NCBI GenBank assembly: GCA_021736565.1
Contig: JAIPFO010000254.1
Coordinates: forward strand, 1-5,973
Reading direction: 5' to 3'
Length of the DNA stretch: 5,973 bases
DNA from: Phycisphaerae bacterium
GTDB taxonomy: Bacteria; Planctomycetota; Phycisphaerae; Sedimentisphaerales; SM23-30
Of this stretch, positions 1 to 5,443 are shown piece by piece (positions within the stretch are counted from its first letter, which is position 1; the number at the start of each line of letters is the position of its first letter). The notes below the pieces were generated by a model, which saw only the letters and a program-made list of their open reading frames with translations, made no database searches and was not told the DNA's origin. A program made the position numbers and the translations under genes.

Positions 1-685
1 TGGTTTTATCTTTTTCACGCTCACGGTCGTTGGCCAGTTCGAACTGCGTGGCGGTCAATACCGTGATCTTCTTGATACCCTCGGCGTCCAGAATATTATC
101 GGGACACAGCAACGCTTTGTCGGTCTGTTCCAGGTAATCAATCGCGGCGTCTTCCAGAACGTAACCGTTCAGGTCCGTGCCGATAATCTGCAGTATTTCT
201 TCTTTAAACTCGACACGAGAGACATACAGGTCGGCGAAGTCGAATTTCTTACCGATACTCTTGAGCGCTTCAGAGAACTTGGCATCAAACAACTCATAAA
301 GCGCCTGTTCGTCCGAGGCCCGTACGCAGCCCAGCGTTTGGGCCACTTTTTTAACATCCTCTACGGTGTTATTGACCTTCACATAAAAGGCAACCTTAAT
401 GTCGGCACGCAGGTTGTCTTTACAAACCAGACCCTGGGCACCATGCCGGTCAATTTCAATTCGTTTAACCGAAACATCCATGTATTCGACCATATGGAAG
501 ATGGGGATCACCACCTTACCGGAAAAACTCACCTGCGTCCCCCGCCATCCATTTCGGATCAACGCTTCGCCCTGAGCGACTTTGCGATAGCATTTGACCA
601 GCAGGAACAAGCAGGCTATCACTATAAAGATAAAAATGCATAACGCGGTTAATAATGTATCATCCATAATTCCAGCTAACATCAT
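1..685 (-). CDS. yqiK: Flotillin-like SPFH/Band 7 membrane protein (YqiK type), 3'-truncated by window edge
   Basis: 228 codons are visible from the ATG at 685; the frame stays open to the window edge, so the C-terminal half is missing (E. coli YqiK is about 550 aa). Seen: a short N-terminus, one hydrophobic segment at about residues 9-31, then a basic KCYRK stop-transfer stretch. An SPFH/Band 7 domain follows from about residue 32 (VAQGEALIRNGWRG, VSVKRIEIDR, DNLRADIKVAFYVKV). From about residue 205 the charged start of the flotillin coiled coil appears (ANDREREKDKT). Family knowledge: flotillins oligomerise on the membrane and scaffold functional microdomains. The start is set by GGAG at 697-694, 8 nt upstream, and by an ATGA overlap with the yqiJ stop, which suggests translational coupling. 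A second ATG follows immediately (682), so the exact first codon is uncertain by one residue. The YqiK assignment rests on the SPFH sequence plus the adjacent yqiJ. Confidence 0.9.
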   Translation of the reverse strand, partial: MMLAGIMDDTLLTALCIFIFIVIACLFLLVKCYRKVAQGEALIRNGWRGTQVSFSGKVVIPIFHMVEYMDVSVKRIEIDRHGAQGLVCKDNLRADIKVAFYVKVNNTVEDVKKVAQTLGCVRASDEQALYELFDAKFSEALKSIGKKFDFADLYVSRVEFKEEILQIIGTDLNGYVLEDAAIDYLEQTDKALLCPDNILDAEGIKKITVLTATQFELANDREREKDKT

Positions 686-1332
686 AATAAATTCTCCATT
701 TCTACGGTTGCGATGGTATAAACGCCTGTTTTTGTATTTTTACTGAGTACTACAGCCTGATCCCCTTTATGCAGGGTACAGCCATCTTCGGTGATCGCGT
801 TAATTAAAATAGGGGCCCCGCCCGAGGTCACTTCCGCCTGCCCCATCTTGTCGGAAACCTGGGTGGTCGAAACAACACACATTTGCCCGATAACATCTTT
901 GATCGTATTTTCATCATTGTTTAAGCTGGCAAAAAACGCCCTGAACGGCCTGAGGGTAAACTTCGTGATCAAAATCGTGATCACCATATTACCCGCACAA
1001 ACCGGCAAAGCCATCAGCATCGACCGGGTGGGGTTCAGGTAGTAGTTGCCAATAATAGAGATCGTCCAGAAACTCAAGACGCCGATACTGACAATGATCA
1101 TGGCAGGGACTTCACCAATGTAGAAAAATTCCAAAATCGAGGAAAGAAATCCGCCTCCGCCAATATCACCATCTACATCCACATCGGCATCCGCTTCCGG
1201 AACGTCAATATCAAAGACACCCAAATCCAGGGCACCAAATATGACCATAAGCCAGTATAACAACACCAGGATCAACAATAGCGTACTGATAAAGTTGACC
1301 GGCAAAAATGCTTCTTGTATCACTTCCGGCAT
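682..1332 (-). CDS. yqiJ: YqiJ-type inner-membrane protein with C-terminal OB-fold (NfeD-like partner of flotillin)
   Basis: 216 aa, close to E. coli YqiJ (about 209 aa). Seen: hydrophobic segments at about residues 14-36, 75-98 and 105-126, then a soluble C-terminal domain at about 143-212 (VIGQMCVVSTTQV, GQAEVTSGGAPILINA, GDQAVVLSK) with the beta-rich, glycine-punctuated pattern of the YqiJ/NfeD OB-fold. Between the first two membrane segments lies an acidic stretch (residues 41-56) with an Asp or Glu at almost every second position, then four glycines. Family knowledge: YqiJ/NfeD proteins are encoded next to flotillins and act as their membrane partners; the biochemical role is not settled. 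The ATG at 1332 is preceded by AGGA (1344-1341) at 8 nt spacing. The stop TGA overlaps the yqiK start. It lies 145 nt downstream of the second pspA on the same strand. I see no convincing promoter of its own, so co-transcription is inferred. Confidence 0.9.
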   Translation of the reverse strand: MPEVIQEAFLPVNFISTLLLILVLLYWLMVIFGALDLGVFDIDVPEADADVDVDGDIGGGGFLSSILEFFYIGEVPAMIIVSIGVLSFWTISIIGNYYLNPTRSMLMALPVCAGNMVITILITKFTLRPFRAFFASLNNDENTIKDVIGQMCVVSTTQVSDKMGQAEVTSGGAPILINAITEDGCTLHKGDQAVVLSKNTKTGVYTIATVEMENLL

Positions 1333-1427
1333 GAGCGTATTCCTGAATTAAAAATGAGTCTGTTTTCCATCGTTGCTCTTGTATTCTTTTTTTTAGAGTG
1401 CTTATACAATTTATTCTTTCTCATTAA

Positions 1428-1447
1428 CCCCTGGCTTCAGCCAGGGG
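1428..1447. repeat. GC-rich perfect hairpin between pspA and yqiJ
   Basis: CCCCTGGC (1428-1435) pairs with GCCAGGGG (1440-1447) around a 4-nt loop, an 8-bp perfect stem with seven G/C pairs. The copy of CTGGC at 1449-1453 can also pair with GCCAG at 1440-1444, giving a competing smaller hairpin. No U-run follows the stem on either strand (minus strand continues TTAATGAGAAAG), so it is not a standard intrinsic terminator. It may be an mRNA-stabilising or attenuating element between the cistrons. It also resembles the end hairpins of IS200/IS605-type or REP-like elements, but this is a resemblance only and no transposase is present. Confidence 0.6.
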
Positions 1448-1460
1448 GCTGGCACCTACA

Positions 1461-1473
1461 CCCCCCCCACCCC
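1461..1473 (-). other. G-rich homopolymer tract just after the pspA stop
   Basis: On the plus strand eight C, one A and four C; in the minus-strand transcript this is GGGG-U-GGGGGGGG, starting 4 nt after the TAG stop of the upstream pspA gene. It is the most extreme homopolymer in the window. It could form an RNA quadruplex or pair with the C-rich part of the nearby hairpin. A function is not shown, and slippage length variation is possible. It is non-coding, so length changes would not shift any reading frame seen here. Confidence 0.5.
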
Positions 1474-1477
1474 TGAC

Positions 1478-2149
1478 CTATTTTTCCTTTTCCATCTTAT
1501 CCTTCATCGCCAGTAATTCCGAATCAACCTGCAGGTCACGGGAATTTTCCACCAGGTCCAGGTCGCTGAGGCTGTCCGTTCGCATCTCGCGCATGACTTC
1601 CGCTTCCGTTTCGGCCATGATCACATCGTTTTCCAAATCGTCTATCCCCGCCATATCACCGCTCAGGGTAGTTGCGCCGCTCAGTTTTTCATCGAAGGCT
1701 TTATAGGCCTCCGCCGTTTGTTTTCGGCTTTTAAGTTCCTGAAGTCTCAGTTTAGCCGTTTTTAACTGGTCTTGCAGCTTGATCAGGTTATCACGCAATT
1801 GCCCATAGGTCGCCCGGCCCTTTTCGATACCCGGTTCGATCTGGGTCATTCGCTCGGTGAGCTTAACCTTCTCAGTCAGTGCCTTCCGGGCGCCCGGTTC
1901 GTCACCAGCCTTAAGCAGTTGCTCCGCCTGAACGATAAGGGTCTGCTGTTTTCCCAGTAATTCATCCCTCTGCCTTTCCAGCCGTTTATAGTTGGCACCA
2001 TAAATCGCCACACTGCCCCGCCCCTGCTGGATGATCTCTTCCATTTCCCGGATTTTCGATTCCAATTCCTGCTCCGGGCTTTCAACCTTGTCCAGAAACC
2101 AATTAATATTGGCTTTGGCAATACGTTGGATTCTATCAAAAAGTTCCAT
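1478..2149 (-). CDS. pspA: PspA/IM30 family protein, second copy (membrane-stress ESCRT-III-like protein)
   Basis: 223 aa, the usual PspA length (E. coli 222). Seen: an N-terminal amphipathic helix (MELFDRIQRIAKANINWFLD) followed by KVESPEQ, matching the E. coli pattern of ANIN, LEKAEDP and IQEME, then almost continuous helical, heptad-like charged sequence. AEQLLKAGDEPGARKALTEK (residues 75-94) aligns with the PspA central hairpin. Residues about 155-170 form a Gly/Ser/Thr-rich linker, then a final acidic helix (DLENDVIMAETEAEVMREM). Family knowledge: PspA/IM30/Vipp1 proteins bind the cytoplasmic face of damaged membrane and polymerise into rods or rings. The start at 2149 is supported by AAGGAG (2162-2157) at 7 nt spacing. 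It lies 93 nt downstream of another PspA-family gene with which it shares only limited identity outside the N-terminus. Ends in a Lys/Glu-rich tail (MKDKMEKEK). Confidence 0.92.
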   Translation of the reverse strand: MELFDRIQRIAKANINWFLDKVESPEQELESKIREMEEIIQQGRGSVAIYGANYKRLERQRDELLGKQQTLIVQAEQLLKAGDEPGARKALTEKVKLTERMTQIEPGIEKGRATYGQLRDNLIKLQDQLKTAKLRLQELKSRKQTAEAYKAFDEKLSGATTLSGDMAGIDDLENDVIMAETEAEVMREMRTDSLSDLDLVENSRDLQVDSELLAMKDKMEKEK

Positions 2150-2242
2150 TACAATACTCCTTTATACGATCATCCCGGCCCTACATCTCAGGGGCACCTC
2201 TAAAGTCAGAATCAACGCTTCGCTGTACTTTTGACCCGGGCG

Positions 2243-2917
2243 TTACATCTGCTGTTTCAGTTCCGCCAGACGCTTGTCGATTTCCGAGTTCTGCTCCAGT
2301 TCTTCCAACTGTATCTCCAGGCTGGGGTCCAGGATACTTTCTCCCGCCAGGGTCGCCAGTAGTTCCAGTTCCGCCTCAGTCTCTTCAACATTCGCCTCCA
2401 GGCGGGCAACAGCATCCAATATGCTGTCCGATGAGCCCACGGAGCCGGTAACCGTCTGTTGCACCCTCTTCTGGGCCTTGGCGATCCGGGCACGGGTCAG
2501 AATTTCATCCTTCTTGGCCCGCAGTTCCTCAAGCTGCTGGTAGATTCGCTTGCGCGAAATGGTGGCATAACCCTGGGAGTTTTTGGCCGTTTCCAGATGA
2601 TCCTGGGCGACAGAAAGTTTCTTCTCCGCCTCGATCTGAGCTTCCAGCATCAAACGAGCGGTCTCCTCGTTGTTTTGTCCAACCGCCATGCGAGCCCCTT
2701 TGGTGAACCGTTCGATCTGAGCCTGGTGATTCTTCACATTCCGCTCGGCCATCTTCACACTCGCCATGGCGCGGGCCTCGGCTTCGGTAGCCGCTCGAAC
2801 CTGATCTTCCATCTCCTCAATAAGGATCGGAAATACAACTTCAGGGTCCTCAACCCGGTCCAAAAACGCTTCGATTCGACCGACGGTGACGCGATGTAAA
2901 CGTTTTAAAATACCCAT
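2243..2917 (-). CDS. pspA: PspA/IM30 family protein, first copy of a tandem pair
   Basis: 224 aa from the chosen ATG at 2917. Seen: an N-terminal amphipathic helix (MGILKRLHRVTVGRIEAFLD), RVEDPE, then EEMEDQ as in E. coli PspA (AEDPQ, IQEMED). Long Ala/Glu/Lys/Arg-rich helices run through residues about 30-150, followed by a short Thr/Gly/Ser linker at about 153-161 (TVTGSVGSSDS). The C-terminal part (SEIDKRLAELKQQM) closely resembles the E. coli C-terminus (AISEQLAQLKAKM). The frame is open upstream to an ATG at 2977, but those 20 extra residues match no PspA feature; AGGAG (2929-2925) lies 7 nt before the ATG at 2917. Role by family: membrane binding and protection of envelope integrity, cytoplasmic. 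It is the first gene of the leftward cluster and divergent from the peptide transporter genes. The PspA-type regulators PspF, PspB and PspC are absent here. Confidence 0.92.
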   Translation of the reverse strand: MGILKRLHRVTVGRIEAFLDRVEDPEVVFPILIEEMEDQVRAATEAEARAMASVKMAERNVKNHQAQIERFTKGARMAVGQNNEETARLMLEAQIEAEKKLSVAQDHLETAKNSQGYATISRKRIYQQLEELRAKKDEILTRARIAKAQKRVQQTVTGSVGSSDSILDAVARLEANVEETEAELELLATLAGESILDPSLEIQLEELEQNSEIDKRLAELKQQM

Positions 2918-2924
2918 CTCTGTA

Positions 2925-2929
2925 CTCCT
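2925..2929 (-). promoter_or_regulatory. Shine-Dalgarno site fixing the first pspA start
   Basis: AGGAG on the minus strand, 7 nt before the ATG at 2917. It decides between this start and the in-frame ATG at 2977, which has no comparable site and would add residues outside the family pattern. Confidence 0.75.
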
Positions 2930-2938
2930 AAATAGGGT

Positions 2939-2957
2939 TTCCAGAATAAAACTGGAA
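2939..2957 (-). other. Small hairpin in the pspA leader, next to the ribosome binding site
   Basis: TTCCAG (2939-2944) and CTGGAA (2952-2957) form a 6-bp perfect stem around a 7-nt AT-rich loop, ending 9 nt upstream of the AGGAG site of the first pspA gene. It could influence translation initiation, but a stem of this size can arise by chance. Confidence 0.3.
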
Positions 2958-3022
2958 TGACCGACGACGAAGAACACATTCTGTAATGGTGTACGACGCT
3001 GTCCTTCTGATCGTCAATTACA

Positions 3023-3059
3023 CTTCGTTTCATGGCCGTTGAACACTAACGGGACGAAG
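3023..3059 (-). other. Two-part stem-loop in the predicted pspA leader
   Basis: CTTCGT (3023-3028) pairs with ACGAAG (3054-3059), and inside it CCGTT (3036-3040) pairs with AACGG (3048-3052). This gives 11 pairs broken by an asymmetric 7/1 internal loop, with a 7-nt apical loop. No U-run follows in the leftward direction, so it is not a terminator. If transcription of the leftward cluster starts upstream of it, it lies about 105-140 nt before the pspA start codon. As DNA it could also be a protein-binding dyad. Confidence 0.3.
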
Positions 3060-3224
3060 CACGGTTAAGGATCATTTTTCGACATTCCAGAAAGATGATA
3101 ATTGGCATCCTTCTCAAAATCAAGAAAATTTAAAAAATATTTGTCAACTATCAATGAACTATCTGTAACTTCTTTTTAATATTACGGTTATGTCGGTTCG
3201 TTCATGGTGTTTTATACTTTAACA

Positions 3225-3253
3225 TTGATATCGCTCACACAATCCTGTATAAC
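3225..3253 (+). promoter_or_regulatory. Predicted sigma-70 promoter for the dppDF-peptidase genes
   Basis: -35 TTGATA (3225-3230) and -10 TATAAC (3248-3253) are separated by exactly 17 nt; each box differs from consensus by one base. Transcription would start near 3260-3262 and give a leader of about 120 nt before the ATG at 3384. It is the best-matching promoter I found in the window and sits in the AT-rich divergent spacer. Confidence 0.6.
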
Positions 3254-3265
3254 GTTGTACTAACA

Positions 3266-3288
3266 TTGACTCCCACGTCAAAAGTCAA
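3266..3288. promoter_or_regulatory. Inverted repeat just downstream of the rightward promoter, possible operator
   Basis: TTGACT (3266-3271) and AGTCAA (3283-3288) are exact inverted copies 11 nt apart, with another GTCAA at 3277-3281 between them. The centre lies about 15 nt past the predicted transcription start, a position where a repressor could block transcription. No regulator gene is in the window, so the role is inferred only. Confidence 0.3.
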
Positions 3289-3383
3289 GCTCAACACGTC
3301 TAAATACTTATTAAGTTAATAGCTAATGAGTTAGACGGATACTACATCAACTTGTTACATAAAATCCTGCTGAGTAGAATTAT

Positions 3384-4403
3384 ATGGCAGAAAAAAACAT
3401 TTTATTGTCTATTCGCGACCTGAAAGTGTCGTTTTTCACCGAAGAAGGGGAAGTTCGCGCGGTCAACGGGGTGAGCTATGATACCTATCCAGGTAAGACC
3501 CTCGCGGTCGTCGGAGAAAGTGGGTGCGGTAAGAGCGTAACCGCCCTGTCGATCATGCGATTACTCTCTGAACCACCGGCCAGGATCATCGATGGCGAAA
3601 TTCTGTTTCGAAGCCAGAACCTGCTGACATTCAGTAAAAAACGGATGCGAACGATTCGGGGCAATGAAATCGCGATGATCTTCCAGGAGCCGATGACCAG
3701 CTTGAACCCGGTCTATACCGTCGGCCAACAGGTAGTCGAAACGATTAAACTGCACCATGAGGACAAGCAGGGTTCATTGGCCTGGTCGCACGCTGAGGAG
3801 ATGTTGCGATTAGTCGGAATCGCCGACCCGGAACTCCGGCTGCATGACTACCCCCATCAGTTGTCCGGGGGAATGCGGCAGCGGATCATGATCGCCATGG
3901 CCCTGAGCTGTAACCCGGCAGTATTAATCGCCGATGAACCCACAACAGCACTGGATGTGACCATTCAGGCCCAGATATTGGACCTGATCCGCCAGCTGCA
4001 GCGGCGGAGTAAGATGAGTGTGATCCTGATCACCCATGACCTGGGGGTGGTCGCCGAAAATGCCGATGATGTCGTGGTGATGTACGCCTCCAAAGTGATG
4101 GAAAAAGCCGATGTGCACACCCTGTTCGATAAGCCGTTACACCCCTACACCCAGGGGCTATTGCGGTCACTGCCGAGATTAGGCACCAAACGGGACCGGC
4201 TGGAAGTAATTCCCGGAATCGTCCCGGACCCGTTGCATTTCCCGGACGGCTGTAAATTCCACCCCCGATGCCCCTATTGCCGTGACAATGACGATAAAAA
4301 ATGCCGAAGCGTAGAACCCCTCCTGGAAAAGGTCACCAGGGACCATTCTGTGGCCTGTTGGAAATGGCGGCAGATAGCGGAGGAAACCTCTTGTGACCGA
4401 TAA
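3384..4403 (+). CDS. dppD: Peptide ABC transporter ATP-binding protein, DppD/OppD type
   Basis: 339 aa, normal for the family. Seen: Walker A GESGCGKS (44-51), Q-loop Gln101, signature LSGGMRQR (160-167), Walker B VLIADEP (180-186, catalytic Glu185), D-loop ALD (189-191), H-loop His218. The oligopeptide-type C-terminal extension follows from about residue 240 (LHPYTQGLL, then [11 protein letters not shown] and HSVACW). Cys290, Cys296, Cys307 and Cys325 fit the positions that hold a [4Fe-4S] cluster in known DppD/OppD structures; Cys299 is extra and the Cys296-Cys307 spacing is longer than usual. Role: one of two ATPases on the cytoplasmic face of a di/oligopeptide importer. The start is unambiguous because an in-frame TAG lies 9 nt upstream; the ribosome site is weak (GAG at 3372-3374). 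It overlaps the next gene by 11 nt. No permease or binding-protein gene precedes it. dpp versus opp substrate cannot be decided. Confidence 0.94.
   Translation: MAEKNILLSIRDLKVSFFTEEGEVRAVNGVSYDTYPGKTLAVVGESGCGKSVTALSIMRLLSEPPARIIDGEILFRSQNLLTFSKKRMRTIRGNEIAMIFQEPMTSLNPVYTVGQQVVETIKLHHEDKQGSLAWSHAEEMLRLVGIADPELRLHDYPHQLSGGMRQRIMIAMALSCNPAVLIADEPTTALDVTIQAQILDLIRQLQRRSKMSVILITHDLGVVAENADDVVVMYASKVMEKADVHTLFDKPLHPYTQGLLRSLPRLGTKRDRLEVIPGIVPDPLHFPDGCKFHPRCPYCRDNDDKKCRSVEPLLEKVTRDHSVACWKWRQIAEETSCDR
4379..4383 (+). promoter_or_regulatory. Shine-Dalgarno site supporting a GTG start for dppF
   Basis: GGAGG lies inside the end of the upstream dppD gene, 9 nt before the GTG at 4393. It supports that non-ATG start and the 11-nt overlap of the two ATPase genes. 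Confidence 0.75.
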
Positions 4404-5373
4404 TAACACACTATTGACGGTTAAAAACCTCAAGACGCACTTCCCCGTCAAAAAAGGCGTACTGGCAAAAAAAACCGGCTGCGTGAAGGCGGTGGATGGA
4501 GTGAGTTTTTCGATCAAGACCGGCCAGACCCTCGGACTCGTCGGAGAGAGTGGCTGTGGAAAAACAACCGTCGGACGGTCACTGTTACGACTGGTCAATG
4601 CGACCGATGGTGAGGTTATATTTAACGGCGAAGATATTTTCAACGCATCCCAACGGCGAATGCGAAAACTGCGACGCGAGATGCAGATCGTATTTCAGGA
4701 CCCGTTTGGCTCCCTGAACCCGCGAATGACCGTAGGAAACATTATCGGCGAGGCGATCGGCGTGCATCGACTGGCACGCGGTCGCAAGAAACGCCAGCGC
4801 GTCATAGAGCTCCTCGAGAAGGTCGGGTTATTGCCAGGACATTACAATCGGTATCCCCATGAATTTTCCGGCGGACAGCGGCAGCGAATATGTATTGCCC
4901 GGGCACTCGGGCTTAACCCAAAATTACTCGTCTGCGATGAACCCGTCAGTGCGCTGGATGTCTCGATCCAGTCGCAGATCATCAACCTGCTCCAGGATCT
5001 ACAGGAGGAGATGGGGCTGACATACCTGTTCATCGCCCATGACCTGGCAGTAGTGGAACACATCAGCGATTATGTGGCCGTAATGTACCTGGGGAAAATC
5101 GTCGAATATGCAAGGGCAATAGACCTTTACAATACCCCCAGACACCCTTACACGATGGCACTGCTCTCGGCGATCCCGCAGCCAGACACCAAACGAAAAT
5201 CACAGCGGATCATCCTCCACGGCGAGGTGCCCAGCCCAAGCAACCCCCCCACCGGCTGCGCATTCCGAACACGCTGCACCATGCAAACCCGGCGATGCGC
5301 CTATGACACGCCCACCTTAGAGCCCAAAGGCGACCAGACCGACCATGTGGCCGCCTGTTGGGTCACTGAATAA
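4393..5373 (+). CDS. dppF: Peptide ABC transporter ATP-binding protein, DppF/OppF type
   Basis: 326 aa beginning at GTG (4393). Seen: an N-terminal LKTHFPVKKG typical of the F subunit, an insertion KKTGCVKAVDGVSF before Walker A, Walker A GESGCGKT (51-58), Q-loop Gln102 in QIVFQDPFGSLNPRMTV (a hallmark of DppF/OppF), signature FSGGQRQR (158-165), Walker B LLVCDEP (178-184, Glu183), D-loop SALD (186-189), H-loop His216. The C-terminal peptide-transporter domain has HPYTMALL (251-258) and GCAFRTRC; Cys289, Cys295, Cys302 and Cys322 match the cluster-binding spacing of the family. It pairs with the upstream DppD-type ATPase to form the heterodimeric motor of a peptide importer on the cytoplasmic membrane. 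The 11-nt overlap and strong GGAGG suggest coupled translation. It ends in TAA TAA, followed by 70 nt without a terminator before the peptidase gene. Confidence 0.95.
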   Translation: MTDNNTLLTVKNLKTHFPVKKGVLAKKTGCVKAVDGVSFSIKTGQTLGLVGESGCGKTTVGRSLLRLVNATDGEVIFNGEDIFNASQRRMRKLRREMQIVFQDPFGSLNPRMTVGNIIGEAIGVHRLARGRKKRQRVIELLEKVGLLPGHYNRYPHEFSGGQRQRICIARALGLNPKLLVCDEPVSALDVSIQSQIINLLQDLQEEMGLTYLFIAHDLAVVEHISDYVAVMYLGKIVEYARAIDLYNTPRHPYTMALLSAIPQPDTKRKSQRIILHGEVPSPSNPPTGCAFRTRCTMQTRRCAYDTPTLEPKGDQTDHVAACWVTE

Positions 5374-5443
5374 TAAAACAAAGATAACGCCAGCATCAAA
5401 CTCAGACACCTGGCATAACAACATAAGCTGTAAAGGAAAAGCC

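Larger units (their letters stand above)
2918..3383. other. AT-rich divergent intergenic region (466 nt)
   Basis: Non-coding spacer between the leftward pspA cluster and the rightward peptide-transport genes. It contains a rightward sigma-70-like promoter (3225-3253), an inverted repeat just downstream of it (3266-3288), the palindrome ATTAAGTTAAT (3310-3320) and two possible hairpins in the leftward leader (2939-2957 and 3023-3059). Only short open frames without good ribosome binding sites are present. For the leftward operon I see a perfect TTGACA at 3147-3142 with an AT-rich spacer but only a poor -10 (CTTGAT or TTGATT at 17 or 18 nt), so its promoter remains unassigned. No GG-N10-GC sigma-54 pattern occurs on the minus strand here. 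Confidence 0.8.

Noticed and set aside
1381..1420. Possible leftward promoter before yqiJ (TATAAG near 1403-1408)
   Set aside because: No acceptable -35 box lies at 16-18 nt, and other box pairs nearby match poorly, so no promoter was assigned.
2211..2223. 13-nt exact repeat (ATCAACGCTTCGC) also present at 558-570
   Set aside because: One copy is inside the flotillin coding sequence and the other is intergenic; a single 13-nt match in about 6 kb is compatible with chance.
2459..2899. Plus-strand open frame of 146 codons opposite the first pspA
   Set aside because: It mirrors the strongly supported PspA coding frame and has no recognisable product.
2918..2977. 20-residue N-terminal extension of the first PspA from an in-frame ATG at 2977
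   Set aside because: The extra residues do not fit the PspA family, whose proteins begin at the amphipathic helix, and the good AGGAG site belongs to the ATG at 2917.
2905..3033. Leftward 42-codon open frame in the pspA leader, overlapping the pspA start by 13 nt
   Set aside because: No Shine-Dalgarno site precedes its ATG at 3033, the peptide has no recognisable features (includes a Ser4 run), and it overlaps the conserved gene out of frame. It could be a chance upstream frame.
3095..3133. Short plus-strand frame (12 codons, Ile/Lys-rich) as a possible leader peptide
   Set aside because: It lies upstream of the predicted rightward promoter, lacks a ribosome site, and is expected by chance in AT-rich sequence.
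4179..4643. Minus-strand open frame of 154 codons across the dppD/dppF junction
   Set aside because: It is antisense to two well-supported ATPase genes with complete motifs, and its product has no recognisable domain.
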